Assembly: GCF_000972845.2 (NCBI RefSeq)
Contig: NC_040032.1
Span: 19,888,248 to 19,952,247, forward strand
Direction: 5' to 3'
Source: Larimichthys crocea
Lineage: Eukaryota; Chordata; Actinopteri; Sciaenidae
Length of the DNA stretch: 64,000 bases
The translations under genes and the position numbers were made by a program. Positions 29,714 through 44,700 of the stretch are shown here, piece by piece (the first letter of the stretch is position 1; each line of letters begins with the position of its first letter). The notes beneath the pieces were generated by a model. That model saw nothing but the letters and a program-made list of their open reading frames with translations. It was not told the origin of the DNA and did not search any database.

Positions 29714-32700
29714 CTGTCGAGGTAACACAGGTTATTCTGTTAGCGCTGCTCATACCAGCAAAGTTTCCTGCAGTTTCAGCAGGGATTTCGTGTCATGTCT
29801 TTAACATATGTGGTATACTGAGTATCTGACTGAACTACTCGTTACCTATTGCTCTGGATACAGACAGACTGCCGTTAACCCTCCATGTGCCAAACCAGAT
29901 CACACATCCTCCCAGAGCCTCGATCCTCTGCTTCTCATCCTGCAGACACACACATGAATTACACTTGGCTTTAGAGGTGGTCAAAACGGCGATGACACAG
30001 CAATCTCAACCTGCCATTCCTTGCAACAATTCGTTATAGACAGTATATGATGTTTCTTCTGTAGAACAGTTATGATTGATTGGTGATTGAGAGTTTCTTC
30101 TATGGACAATATCTGTACACTTTAAAGGTATAATCCAACATTTGGATGGAAAATATGCTAATTCGCTTTTTTAGACTAACAAGAGAAGATCTCTCTTCTG
30201 ACACACACATGAATAGTTCAATGTAAGGCAACAGCCAACAGGTTAGCTTAGCTTCTCATAAAGACCTGGGTCTTGGGTCCAGGCTGGGTAACAGAATTTG
30301 CCTACAAGCATCTGTAAGGATCACTAATTACCAGTTATAGCAACACAAAAATGAGTACGAGTGAGACTATTTCTTGATGGCACTGGTTGCCTGCCAACTG
30401 CTCAGAGCCAAGAAATAGTCTGGCACATACAGTAACCAAACAACCAAAGATTAAGCAAGCAAAGAAAGAAAAGCAAGAAAAAAAATATCTCTATACCAGT
30501 AATGTAATATCTTTATAAATGTGGTCACCGTCTATAGAAAACATTATTTAAGTCAAGTTTACTCAAAGGTTGATTGATCTGACTGAATGTGATTCTGCTG
30601 TGGGCAAACTATAAGTTAAAGTGTGATACAAACTTTCATGCATCAGTGTGTTTACCTCTCTGTCCGGTTTATGTGGTTTCATCAGCTCCACAACCTGTCC
30701 TCTCCTGACCAGTATGACCTGGGAGTCTCCCAGCCAGGCCACGTACAACGTTCGACCCCGCAGGAAGGTCACCACGCCTGTCGTGCCGCAACGCAGGTGC
30801 TGCGAGACACAGACACGTGTTACAGTATTCAGCTTTGACATAAAAGATATTTACTTAGTATTGTCCAGTGTAAGTCATTTTTTGTGTTTCGGTTCTTTGC
30901 AGATGTGTGTTTACCTCTCGTGATGCCTTCTTCACAAAGCGTTCATCTGTGACTTTGAAGGCTCTGCAGAGGGCCTCGCTGGGGTCCTGGCTGAAGGATT
31001 CCTGGTGAACTAAGTTGACGTGGAGGTGGTTGGCAGCATAAATGGCAGCATCCACGCCGCCGTGACCGTCAAACACAGCAAAGTAAGCCTGTTCTTCCTG
31101 GTCCTGAGAGACACAGTCATCTAACATTAATACTACACATCTGCAGGTAGTAAATATGACAGTTTCCTTCCCCAAAGATTTAACTAAGATGTCCATTCCT
31201 TGTATTCAAACTAGAATAATAGTTGTTGATTGTACAACAGTGACTTTAATCCTATATATTATGAATCCAATAAAACTATGTAATAAAATAAAATATATGA
31301 AATCCAGCTACCAAATCTGGAAGACTGATTCAAAGTATCGCCTCCATGAAGTCTACGAATTATAAAAGGCATTTACACCACCTGGCCAGATTGTATCTAC
31401 CTGAATATTGAAGAGTGTGTTGAAGTCAGGAATGATGACGTGCTTGTCCTCCATCTTGCGCCTCATGTTCTTGATGGCGTGGATGGATGTTTCGTAGTAC
31501 GGCTGTGGGCGGCGGCGGAAGGGCAGCTCTTTCAGCCAGTGGCAGCACATCTCAAACAGTCTATTAAACACCAGCCGGGCTAGCTTCACAGACTCCATCT
31601 CTAACAAACAAACAAATAAACAAACACACACACAAACATAGTCAAGCAAAGAGTTTCAAAGGTTATTAAGTTATAGCAGTTTTTATAGCAGTTTTTATAT
31701 TTAATTTAGTTTTCAAAACAAATCTTTCTTAAGAGGTCTCAGTTCTCAAGATTTGTAATAAAATACATTGTGGTGTTTATTTCTTTGGTTGTGCCACTTC
31801 CTTCTTCCCCTTTGAATATATCACAAAAATAAATTTGGCTTTTTGGGCTCTTACCTGGCCGATGGTGACGGAAAAAAGTTTCACACATCCGGAAACGGAT
31901 GAATGACGTCACAGATATTTTCTGTAGTTTATCAACAGATGATTATCATTATTAATTATGTGGCACACAGAAGTCATCAAACTAAGTGACACTTTTCTCC
32001 AGAAGTCAGAAAACCTCATTCAACATCACGCTGACTTTGATATCATGCATGAGATTAAACAATATTTCCTGTTGACAAAGGTTCACTCCATATGTCTAGA
32101 CAAGGATCCTTTATTTTGATATAACTACGCTATATTGAGGACACAATTAAGCATTTGTTTTATTTTTTTCATTCTAGAAATCACCAAATTATGATAAAAT
32201 TGGTCATTGTGCATTCTATAATAATGGTAATATAAAAGTGATTAGAGCTGCTATGTTACCTGCTACATCAGTTATGCTCAATGTTTAGTTTCCTTGAAAA
32301 AGCTGCTACTTTAAGATGAATGTCGTATTTATAATTCAATGTATAAAGAGCACTTTCCTGCTTCATCTTTGATTGATGTTCACTCCAGCGAAACATGCTG
32401 GGAGAGCACTTTTTCAGCTTTCTGTATGGTGCCAGCAGATCTTCCTCTCAGACAAAACAACATCCACCAAGTTAAGTGATACATCTACCAGTAAGTTAAA
32501 GCAGACTGCCTGAGAGGCAAATATAGCCACTGCAACTTAGATACATGACATCATTTTCTGATCATCTCTCATCTGGATTTCAGGGTGTATATTAAGCTAA
32601 AAGTCTTCTGCTGTGTCAAAAAATTAATTTGGAGAAGTCCCCATCCCCAGAGAAAATGAGGCCCCACAGGGATCTGTTGTAATTTTTCATAAAGTTACAG

Positions 32701-35700
32701 ACATTAGTGGAACAGAGGCTAGCCCAGAAGTGGCATCATGACTTCAGCCTTTGTGTGTGTGTGCATGGGCTCGACCTACTAATGTTAGCTGGAGGTATAG
32801 AAGTCTATCCTGTCTTTGCCATCGTCCTCTCTCTCTCTCTCTGTCTCTCTCCGTATGTCTCACTGTGCTCTCCTAAATATGTTATTGTGAGATAGACACA
32901 GAGAGTAAGAAAGAGACAGACAGGCTTACACTGTGTCCCATTTCCTCCCTTCACCCTCACCCCTCCACCTTCTCAAAGTACACGCATTGAAACACTTTGT
33001 CTGCCCACTCTTGCTCCAAATGAAGATGTTCGAGCACTCGGTCTGGCATCAAGGGTTACCCGTAACACCTTGCAAAAAAGCTGAGGAAAAAGAAGCAGTG
33101 GAGTGCAACGAAGCAACATCAAACAGGATGTGATTGGCTGTTATGCAACACAAGAAGAAAATACTTTGAGGAAGTACACGCAGTGAGGTGCAGAACAGTT
33201 TGAGCTTTATTCATCGTGTTATTTTTTTGGCTACCACCGGCCTGATTAAGGCAGGATTAAAGTACAGAAGTACAGTTGTGCAACATGATTTATTCCCTGC
33301 ATTTGACCTATCTTAAAGGATAAGATAGGCAATATTATATATCTTTGTTACTGTAAACAAACCTTGTGAAAAGACAAAAATGAACAATGTGTTCAAATCA
33401 GTTCCTACTGAAGACGTTAATCTTTAAAAACAAGACATAAATACATAGTTTGATTTATTAAATAGGGACAGTACTCTCCGAAAACAGCTGGTAACTGTAG
33501 TTTTTAACAAACGTTACTCAATCAGGAGCGAATAGTGCATTTTTTGGGACTATTTGCAGCAGTGGATGAATACACATTTGCTGTTCTTGTGGGTATTTCT
33601 CAAATAAAACCTACAAATTCAACATTATCCAAGTAATTTTAATGAAAATCTTTTGGCCCATGTTGGACGTAGTATATCCTGGCTCGTAGCTGTATGTTTT
33701 GGAGCCTACTTTCTGCCCTCTAGTGGTCAAATACCACTTAATGCAGCTTTGCGGGGGAGAACTGGGACAAAGCCCTGGTGGTTACATGCCTGTGTATGTG
33801 TGTGGGATGAAGTGAGAGAGAGACCTAATTTGTCTGTGAGTATGTGTGCGAGAGAGAGAGAGCAGTCTCGTGGGCTCTCCGGGGACTCACGTGGTAATGG
33901 GTCAGCTCCATCTTCTACAGTCTTATTGAGGTGGTGGATGGAGAGGTCAGTCTGCAGGAGGCTGTCTGCTGTGGCTCTGGCCAAGGCGGCAGCCAGGGAG
34001 CACGGGCAGTTACTGTGGTGAGGAGAGACAACACAGTTATGAATGGGTCAGGGAAAGAAAATCACATCACACTAATCCTCTCTGGAGATCAACAATGGCT
34101 TCCTTCGTTTAGCCCTGTTCATTTGGATATAAAATATATGTTTAATAGCCAATATCTGTATGTGTAGATAAACAGTAAGTCACTCAACATGTTGGATGGA
34201 GCAAACTGCACACCGATGGTCTTGCTATTTAGATGCATACATATTGGTCATTCACAAACACCATTACATACATATAGTAGGTTTTATCTTCTGTTGCTCA
34301 TGAATATTTGGACCAAATTTCACAGCAATCTTTCCGATTTATTTACGTCTGGACCAAAGTGGTGGCTACCGAACCACTGAACAACGACCATCCTTAAAAT
34401 GAAAATCAGCAGACACATACACAAATATCTAAAGCATAAGAAAGACCTCAGGACAATAAAACCATTAGACTTTATGAAAAAATAACTGTCAGTTGAAAAC
34501 GGGCATGAAAAGTTGCCATTTAAATACAAGCAGAATTCAAGATTCATAAAATAAAATATGCACCCCATTTTCACTGAATGATGGAACAATCAAAATAAGT
34601 CCTTTAATCACTGCATACCACATTTTTAATGTTTTAACTGCATTAGTTTAGGACGTCTTGAGGACACACAGATATCCTGTCAGCTGGAGCCAGCCAGTGC
34701 CAGTAATTTGTCTTGAAGAATGTTAAAATAACACAGCAGCTCTGTTTGAGTGCAGCGGTACATCACTACATCTGGCCAGAGCTGTGTGTGCTGGATCTGT
34801 GCTAGAGAAGGAGGAGGAGGAGGAGGTGTTTCCCTTCTTAAGGTTAACAAGAGTTGGGTAGGAAAAATGAGGAGCAGGTGGGGGAGTGGGAGGAAGCAGA
34901 GGGGGTCGTTTGAAGGACTGAAGGATTGCTGAACATGAGTCACCAAGATAACTGGGTCACCTCCAGATGCAGGTAACCATGGTAACCCAACTTCTTGATG
35001 CTCTTCCTCGCAAATTAAGTTTAAAATAAACCTGAGCTGATCTGATGTTCACTGATTAATTAAAAAGTGACAGTCAAAGCTGGCTCAGTCAGTGCTGTGA
35101 AAAAGTGAAATACATTTTTTATTTATCCATGTCTCTGCTGGACCCTTATGATAATCTGATTTAATAATCTGTAGCCAGTCAAACCTCAAAACTTTTATTC
35201 TTGATACACGTCTTGCCTTTGAACACATGGCTCGTTCATCAAACTTGAGTCTGACCTTTTTATACGTTATTAATTTGCAAGCTTGTCTTGATTTGTTAAT
35301 TAAGGCAACGGGTGGGAGATAATGAGTGACATTAAGAAAGTACTTCCAAAAGTCACAAACTAAACAAAGTCAACACACACACAGTCATATTTGCTGGTAT
35401 AATGTTTACCCTGTTCATCTTACTGTGTCAGCATGCTAACGTACAAACAGAAATTTTACAAAATTTGCCTATCCACTGACTAGATGGTAAGATAATTCAC
35501 TCAAAACCACAACCTCATGGTGGCGCTAGAAGTCAGAGGATCACCTAAGTCATTGGTATTCATCTTCAGGAACATCAGTACAATATTTCATGGCAATCCA
35601 TCAAACCAAAGAGGTACAATGATTTACTGATTGACGGCATTACCATCCATAAAACTATGACGCAGAACATGCAGTACATTTGAACACAACACTATCTTTT

Positions 35701-38700
35701 TGAACTTCTTCTACTGCTTCAAATAAATAAACATTAATTAATACTACTAAATGTAGCAGTAACTGAATGAAGCTGCACTGTGTTTCAAGTAAATTAACTG
35801 TGGTTGGCTGAGCACAACACAGGGACATATTCTTCAATTAAATACTGTAAATTAAGTTTGATCGGGCCTGTGTGGCTGTTATGAGAAATGGCATGGATTT
35901 AATCAATAAAACCCCGAGCCAACATTAAACAGCTTCAAAGTCTTTGATGAATCCAGGACAGACATGTAGGCTTTCCACAAATAAGAGACGAGATGACTTT
36001 GTACTTGTATTTTAGCAAAATGTGTTCACATCACAGCAGATCTCTGCATTGGCGTCTGGTTAATTTTAGAATTTGATGAGAAACTTTTGTGCTTTGTTCA
36101 TATTATGTGCCTGTCAGACCTGTCAGACCTGTCATCCGCTCCGAGGCTTAAACATGAAAAGTTGGTGTAGTGGGTAGAGGAACAAAGCATTTATAGTCCT
36201 TCCTGCTTAAATGCTCTCTGTGTTTTTCCCAGAGAAAAGTCCAGAATAAAAAGAGGAACTAAAACAATACAGGGTTTGTGAAACAAAACCATCACTGGTC
36301 TTCTTGTTAAAATAGAAAGATCAACACGGAAACATATTTACTTCCCTTAAATTAAATTAGGAACATTTTAGAAAGCAAAATATGTTTTAATCATGAAAAA
36401 CCCTTCAAAATAAAAGTGTCTGATCCACATATCCACATTTTTAAAACATTCATTTGACTGTCTTTGTTTCTCTGTAAAACACAGTGTATTTCCTTGGTAA
36501 TGAAACTGACTATATAAATAGTCTTGCTTTGCATTTGCTATTATAGTTGACTTTTCATATCTGTAGTTATAATTTGCCTCTCTGCTCTCTCTACACGGTG
36601 TAGTGATGGGAAAAAGTTCAACAGAAAAGTTGAGACACAACAGGGAATATTCCTCTCTCCATGGCAACCCACAGAAACTACAAATAACCTCACTGATGAT
36701 CGTGTTACAGAAATAGTTAAATGTATTAAAAAGGCAATTACTCATGTACATCCTGACGCATCCAAATATATCCAGACAATGTGTGACGTATTTTCTGTGT
36801 GAGAATTTCATGGACTGGGTGAAACTCTCGCCTCTCAGAGGGGGTTTGTATCAACACTGAACTTCAAAGTATTGACAGAAGAGCGGTCTGTGCTCACAGT
36901 TTGCAAAAGAGACTTTGATCTAAAGGATGAATGTGGGAAAATACCTTCCACTGCTGCTCCAAACCATCGGCTCATTAACTGAACTGGAACAGGTGCCAGC
37001 TTGAGTCAATAATGTTGAACTCGAGTTGTTGCTGCATACAAAGGCGATTCTGACAATGTGGTTGATCTATGATGGCATCTAGTCACAGCTGGTATTAAAG
37101 GTCCAGTGTGTAGGATTTAGTTGCATTTAGTGGTGTAATCGCTGCATTGCAATCTCCTCCCATCACCCCCACCTACCTAGTGTAAAGGGAGAAACCACAC
37201 TTGAAAGGCCCTGTCCAGAGTCAGTGTTTGGTTTCTTTTCTGGGCTACTGTAGAAACATGGAGTTTCAACATTGTGGCCTCCATGGAAGAGGACCTGTTC
37301 CCACTGTAGATATAAAAATATCATCTGAATAAGAAAAAAAAATCTCTTTTTAAGTTATTCAGATGATTGTACATGCATGAAAACATGGTTACGATATCCT
37401 ATTCCATGTCTGCCTGGACCTACACTGGACCTTTAAGTAGCATTCTTGTCGTCTTTATTTTGCTTATATTATGATCGGATCTCAGACATGCAAATCTGTC
37501 CATTGGACATCGAAAGTGTTAGTGACGCAGAAAAACTCCGGATGGGCCACTATGACGTGCAAGGTGATAGTCCACTGAAAGACGGACGCGGTCTTGGTTG
37601 GCAGCACCTGCGTGCCGGTTCAGTTCACAATAACTGGCATCCTGTCACAGTTGGTGCCTGTAGCATGTGTGAGCAGGAGGAGAAAGAGATGTGTGGTACT
37701 ACTTAAAGCTTCAAAATCCTAGCCAAGGTGAGGTAGACATAAATCTTACTGCATGTGCAGGTGGCCTTCATCAAGTCTTATGAAAAGGAACATTCACATA
37801 GAAAGATGGTTCAGCACATACAGTACGCTTTCCTGTCTGATGTTCAGTTCTGGTTCACAGGTGGCAGAGCTGCTTATTTTGTTCTGACTCATTCTGTGCT
37901 GTGTGGTGTAGTTTGCCGCACGTCTGTTCGGTGACTTTAAACTTGAAAATCTCTAATTAGAACAAGAGGGATGGTCTAAATTGCTTGTAGCAATATAATG
38001 GGGTTATTCATGCTTGGTGTCTCCTCTTTTTTTTTTTAAAGTACACCCACTGCTGGCATTAGAAACAAGGTTATCTCAGAAATATGTGTATCCAGTCCTG
38101 TAATTCCTTTCTCCTCCCTTAGAAACTTTTTTTTTTCACCAGGTCCTTGATTTTGTTCTCAAACTGGGTCAAGGGCTAGAAACATCAGGAACAGAGTAGT
38201 TAAAGCATGACCCCATAAAGCAGTAACCATAGTAACCTCCTGGGTAAACCTCTCCTTGAAAATGTAGCAGCTGTATTGGTGAATTATGTTGTACTCCTTC
38301 TTGAAAAGGTGGATCACACAGTCGCACAACTCTGTCAGGACAAATTATGTAACACATCAGATTCCTTTACTTCAGTCTGATGCTACAAGCAGTTCAGTAA
38401 AGTCTGGGTCTGCCCAGTTTGGATTAATATAGCATGATAATGGGTTAACGTTACCCAGAAAGTGTTTAGAAAAATACTAAATATGGTATTTTCATCCATT
38501 TTAGGCGCAACAAGCTTGAGTTTGACCTTTAAAACCATCACAAATGTGGTGGTAGTTGTATGACAATACAATCAATATGAATGCAGATCACTTATAGTGG
38601 CAGTCCCATCAGTGCAAACATGTTGAGATTTCATAAGAGAAAATATGTAGATATAAGTATTATGTTGATTACATTTCTTTTGCTCAGATTTTAGTTTTTT

Positions 38701-41700
38701 GAGCGCCACAGGACTGATGTGAAGGAATGATGTTTGTTACATAAGACAGAGAGAAAAGAACAGGAGATGAGCGGTGGGGAGGGTCTATCTGTCAGTATTT
38801 GGGTTTGTTCATCACAAGTGTCCTCTCCTCCATGTTTCCATTCATAGAAACATTCTCCTCTCTCTCTCTCTCTCTTCACTCCTTTACCACTGGCTGCCCT
38901 GTGGGGGTGGATGCTGAGCTGAGGAGCTCCGATTGGCTGCAAGTCACACTGGAGAACACACAGCGCACCAATGACAGTTCCCTATGGCTTGTGCATCACG
39001 GTGAGGTCATGTGGAGTGGAGGTGGATTAAACGGGAGCTTAATCTCAGTTCACACCATCACACTGCAACAACACGACTGACTGGATGAAAGACCAGCACT
39101 GGTTCAACTGGTCAGCAAAATCATGAATTCATAGCAATGTGTTCCGATGCTTTTCTTCTGTCTGTCTTGTCATTTTCATCAAATAAGAGACATGTTTCAG
39201 TGTATATATTTAAAAATAACATATTCGTTGGAGACAAATGCACATCCACATACAGAGCTAAATTAATCCAATACAACAAAACCACAACAAGAGAATCAGC
39301 TCCTCTCTGTCACAACAACGCACTGGATTAGATTGGCATTCATCTCCAGGATGCTGCACATGACCTCAACACACTGTAAAGGACAAACTGGTTCATATGC
39401 TGTATTTATTTATGAAAATGAATTAAGAAGCTAAAGAAACTGTTTTAGTTTATAGCTATAGTTTATGTGTGTGTGTTCAATACTTGCAAAATGTGAAAGT
39501 TTTCTTAACTGGAGCTTTTATTTTTATTTTTATTTTTATTTTTTGCTGAGTTCACCACGCTCGGAGGGTGATCTGTCCTCCAGGTCACCTTGGAGAAGTG
39601 AACCAGTTTTCATTTGGCCAAAGCAAGAAAATAAGAAATAAAACAAGAGGCCAAATGAAATCAATATTTGAACTAGTCACTGGATTTCCTGTTCCACTGT
39701 CACTGTTTAGTTAAAATGGTAGGTACTCCCGACTAATCAAACAAAGAAACTAAATCTTAAAAACTTAATTCCCTCCATTTATTGACTACTTGTAATATTT
39801 ATAACATAATCCCCACGCCGGCAGAGTTTCAAATTTTCCCTGCCTGTCTATAATATCTGCAGCTCAATATAGCGGCATGCTTGAGTCAGAGGTGATTACA
39901 GCCTCCTCTCCCATGGTCTTCACCACAGTCTGTTGTTGCTTTTGTTCTCTCGTGTGGTCTTTGCTGCGGCTGTGTTTAGCTACAATCGTGTAGGGAGCTC
40001 TGACAGGCTGCTCGCAGTGAAAATTGGAGAGCTCTGAGTGTATGTGTTAGCAGATGACTCATGCATGCAGCCATGGCTTTGTGTGTGTGTGTGTGTGTGT
40101 TTTTACCATTGCTTTCTACAAGCTCTTTCTTTTCTACAGAATTAGCCCCAGAGTGGAGCAACAAGGTTGTTTCCATAGCAACACAGAAGCGAGTGACTGA
40201 CAGTCAATGGTGTCAGTCGTCCTGCTGCCAAACCTGCAGAACGAGCTCCCACTTCATTATTCTAAATATTGAACCTTTTCTACGCCAAGTGGAGGTGAGA
40301 GTGTAGATCCACTGGAACTCGCACGGCTCTATTGATGTGTTCAGCCTCGGGCAGCGGTCCCTTCTTCCAGGCAATCCTCATATTAAACCAGGAAAACAGA
40401 AGAGCCTTTTCTAGGAGCAGAGAGAAAATCCTCTGGCTATTTCCAGCCTCACATTTTTCTTTTTTATCCAATCTTCCAATATGTGGTCAAAAGAAAACAT
40501 GAATTTAGCGTGTTTCTAGCAACTAGTGTTATGTGAACACAGTACTCCCAAAAGGGATAGCAGGATTACGTAACACAAAGAGCGCCAGTAACCTCTAAAA
40601 TTTTACTGCCGCTTCTGCTTGAAGATGGCTTTCAAGTGACTTTGATGAATTAATTTGTCTCCTTGGTCCACACACACCATGTGGCACTTTAGTCTGTTGC
40701 TCGGCTTTCTGGCATCTAATGGTGAGTGGCAGGAAACCACTGATGCTGCATCTACACTGATGGAAATAGATATCTCAGTTATGGTAAAACCTTTTTGTTC
40801 GCTCTTTTCCATTCATGCATCCATGAAAAGTCCAAAACATCACTGTGCTAGTTCATTTCTCAATACTTTTAGTCTTTATAAATGTTAGAAATATTCAAAA
40901 CATTTTGTTTTGATTCTCACGAGATGCTACATCATTTCCTGAAACAGTAAATAATGCTGCATTTGTTGGGGGACTATTTTCAGCTGTGTGTTCTAGTATG
41001 AATATTTACAGCTGCATAGCAGAGGCGGGATCTGTTTGCGATGCATACATCATTTCCCACACATATACTGCTTATTTATAAAAAAAAACTAAATGTGCTG
41101 TGAGACTGTGTGTACCTGACACATACTTCAGACAAGTATACACATGTTTTTCTAAAGCGATCTGAGGGCGATATGGGTGTGACATGATTTCTTCGAAGAT
41201 AGATCAGGTTTAGGATGTGACAGCACTCAAGCTAAGTTGGGTTAGATAAGGAGACTCACCAGAGGACTGGCATGAGTCATTTTTTTATTTAAAAATTAAC
41301 CTTACTGAAAATTAGTTATTAAAAAGTAAATAAAACCTGCTAGAAAAGAGAGCTACTCATATTTTATTTGCAGATGGACTCAGAATGAACCAGCACCACA
41401 TATTCCATAAGACAGGTACATTAAAATCAGTTCCTGTTCCTACACAGTGGGCTGATGTTCAATACTAAAAAGGTCTAATGGAGAGTTAGACTTAGGCATT
41501 CAATACTAAAAGGCCTAATGGAGATATACAATTGAATACGGCTGAGACATACACTATATTTATATTGTGGCTGATTCATTTAATACGAGGGTTTAGTAAA
41601 GGTCACAGAGTGGTTTGGTTCGAGTTAGGGAAAATATCACGGTTTGAACTGAAATATCGACTTTGTTAGGGGATTAAGGGAGATTTGTCATCATGGTTAC

Positions 41701-44700
41701 AAAAGTAAACATCTAAAGAATGATCGTGGTCATGGTGAAAAGATATAGTGACATCACATGACTTCCTGCTCATAATTATTCCAACCTCTAGCTGGCTTTG
41801 TCCAAGCACCAAGCGGCAATCTCCGTGGCTGTAAAGTGCTGAAAACTGCAGTTCCTCAAACGTCCACTTGAAGCTGGCTACAGAATGAGCCAGCCTCCAT
41901 AAGCCCCCATGTTAAAATGTACAACATCACATGTTTACAGTCTGGTACAAACAATTATTTTGTTCTCTACAGCTAATTTCCACATTAATGACAACTGTAT
42001 TAAAGGAAAACTATGGTTGGCGTCATAGAAACAATGTCCATTTTCATTTATACAGACTGTGCTATGGTATGTGTGTTGTAGAAAGAGTGGTAAAACAGAC
42101 TGAGGTATTGATATGGTATGGATTAAGGGCGTGTGGCTAACTGTGGGAGTGGAAATTTCTGAAACTGACCCATGTGCATGAGCATCTTTAGACAGAGAAT
42201 GTCTGTGCATATTTCTCCCATTGTGCGCTCACAGGGTTTTATTCATCCGGCAGCAGCAGGATGGTGTATGTGGGCTCGACTGAGAATAAACTCGACGTGT
42301 GTGTTCATGGTAATGAAGAAACATGTCACCCAGTGCAACATTGTGGCTCACTGATGAACAATGGAGCTCTGTGGCACAGAGGAATCAGGCTCACGGACAG
42401 AGACAGACGGTGCTTGTTAGCAACATCAGTTCATTGTTGGTTTTGTTCTTTTCATTGGACTTGTCAACGATAAAAAGAATACAAAATATCACAAGACTAA
42501 CTTACCCCTTTGAACCACTTTTTTTAAAGATAAGAACCAGTATATATGAGTATTTAGTATTGTTGTTGATCAGTTCAGGTCCAAATCTTGACAAAAATGC
42601 AAAGCTACCTCCCTCTACTGGTGGGAACTTGGCTATTGTATTTGAATCTCGTTATTGGCTGATTTTGGAGGCAGGTGATGTACAGTGGCAGCTTTCATCA
42701 TCAACCAAGGCCACACCCCTTACAGTGATTGTCCTATTGCAGTTTTTAAATTTGCTAGCAGAGAGGGAGCTAGTAGAATTTGGTGGTTTGGTTACACTTT
42801 AATAACAACGATGTTTTCATAAAAGATCCACCGTAGACTCGGTCGAGCTGTGGTTGTTGATGCTAGGAAAATGACTGTTTTTATATAAACACAACAACAG
42901 TGTTAACTTGAGCATGAAACAAGCCATGACTGCGTAATAAATTGGTCGTCTCACTGACCATATTGCAAGATGAGCCCATCTACAGTAAACAGTAAGATCA
43001 CAGTGCACAGTGTAGTGAGGCGAAAGCTGAAGACAACAGCAGATGTCAACAAAAAGTGTGTGGTTGTTTTGCCCTCTCAGCACTTCCACCCTTATGACCT
43101 AAGTACACCTCTGGATGTTTTCGGAGCTCTGCTGATGTAATACTTCAAACGGCGTGGAAGTGATGGAGCAACTGTTACCATTGATGTCACAGAGTGCTGC
43201 TGTATGCATTTGCAATGCCATGTTCTACTTACGATGAAGTGCACAATGTTGGCTGCAGAGAGGCGTGTCTAATGTGTCATGAAATAGAAAAACATCTATT
43301 GCCACGAAACTCCTGTAACAACCTCCAGTTCATCTGGGACTGTTGTGTAGGCAGTGGCTCTACTACTTCAACAAGACATGACTGGACAAGGTGACAGAGC
43401 AAAGAAGGTGAGGCGTACAGCTTTGTATTTGAAATAGTTGTGTATCCGTGTATCTAAGTGTAGTCAGTTCCCAGATAAGCCTCCAGCCTCAGCTCAGCCT
43501 CCACAGATAGACTGAGGAACTTACATGTAATTCCCTCTGAGGTTTTTCAGCAGGCCCAGTGTTGCGCTGCACAAAGCCTTAAGGCAGTATTATGTAATCC
43601 ACCAGCTGGATCATTGGTGGATTGCTGAGAGCCTATAGGGGAGCCACATCATGTCCTGACCTGAACTATCTCTGGAACCTCCTTTAAATGAGCCACGTAA
43701 ACAACAGTGGTTTGACCAGTTTAAGTGTCAGCACTGATTTACTAACACTGCACTATTGACTCCCATTAAAATACTCAGATAACAGGAATGCTCACTCTAA
43801 AAAAAAAAATCAAGTTCCTTACAAACATGTTGGTGTTCGCCAAAAGCTCACAAAATACCTAGCATAGCAAGTTACTAACTTGTGTGCTGTTTGGTCCCGA
43901 GCAGGTCGTATACGATGGGTTTTTAGAAATTGGATACTTTTTGTGGCCCAGTGACTAATGGAGATATAGAACTGAATGCAGTTGAGACATTCACTATATT
44001 TACACTGTGGCTGACCATGTACCAGAGTCAAAATTGCCTCCATAAGCCCACATTACAATTGTACTATGGAGTTTAGAAATTAGATTTTTTTTTTTTGTGG
44101 CCCATTGCAGCTGAAAACTGATAAGAGCGGTGGAAGTGAACCAATCAGTTAAGTTGTAAAATCAAAACAATATTTTCATCTTAATAACATAGAAACATGG
44201 TAATAATGGTAATAATTGCATTAAAGGTTAATGTAATGGCCAACAGTTTGAATCATTTACTTCAAAATTGTGTTTTTTGTCAGTTTGACATGTTGGACGC
44301 CTCTACTGTAAGTACTACAATACCCATGAGCCTTGACTCCTGTTGCCAATCAAAGGTGCAAATAAAAAGCAAATTCAGAACATTTTGCAGGTGCTATGCA
44401 GAACACGACACCTAAAACACATGTAAAACATCTAAAACTGAGGAGATTTAAGCTGCATATTATACTTAGTTCCTACGTCCAAGAACAAAAACCATGTTCA
44501 TCACAGGAAATAAGTGTTAGGAGGATGAATTCATTGCTGGTTTTGATATTTTTTTGGCATTTCGTAAGAATGCTAAAAAATAAAATATTGCCTTCTTGTC
44601 CTCTAAGACGTGTTCGTCCTGCCTTCAGTCTGTTCGTCCTCCCTGCTGCAGCCATGTTGGGAAAAACAGCCAAGACGACAACATGTTCTCTGTAATTGAG

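Noticed and set aside
36368..36811. 147-codon open frame on the minus strand
   Set aside because: AT-rich, inside PPM1E intron 1, no recognisable domain, and no splice or promoter support. Probably chance.
42323..42802. 159-codon open frame on the plus strand
   Set aside because: Antisense to PPM1E intron 1, composition like noncoding DNA, no motif or family resemblance.
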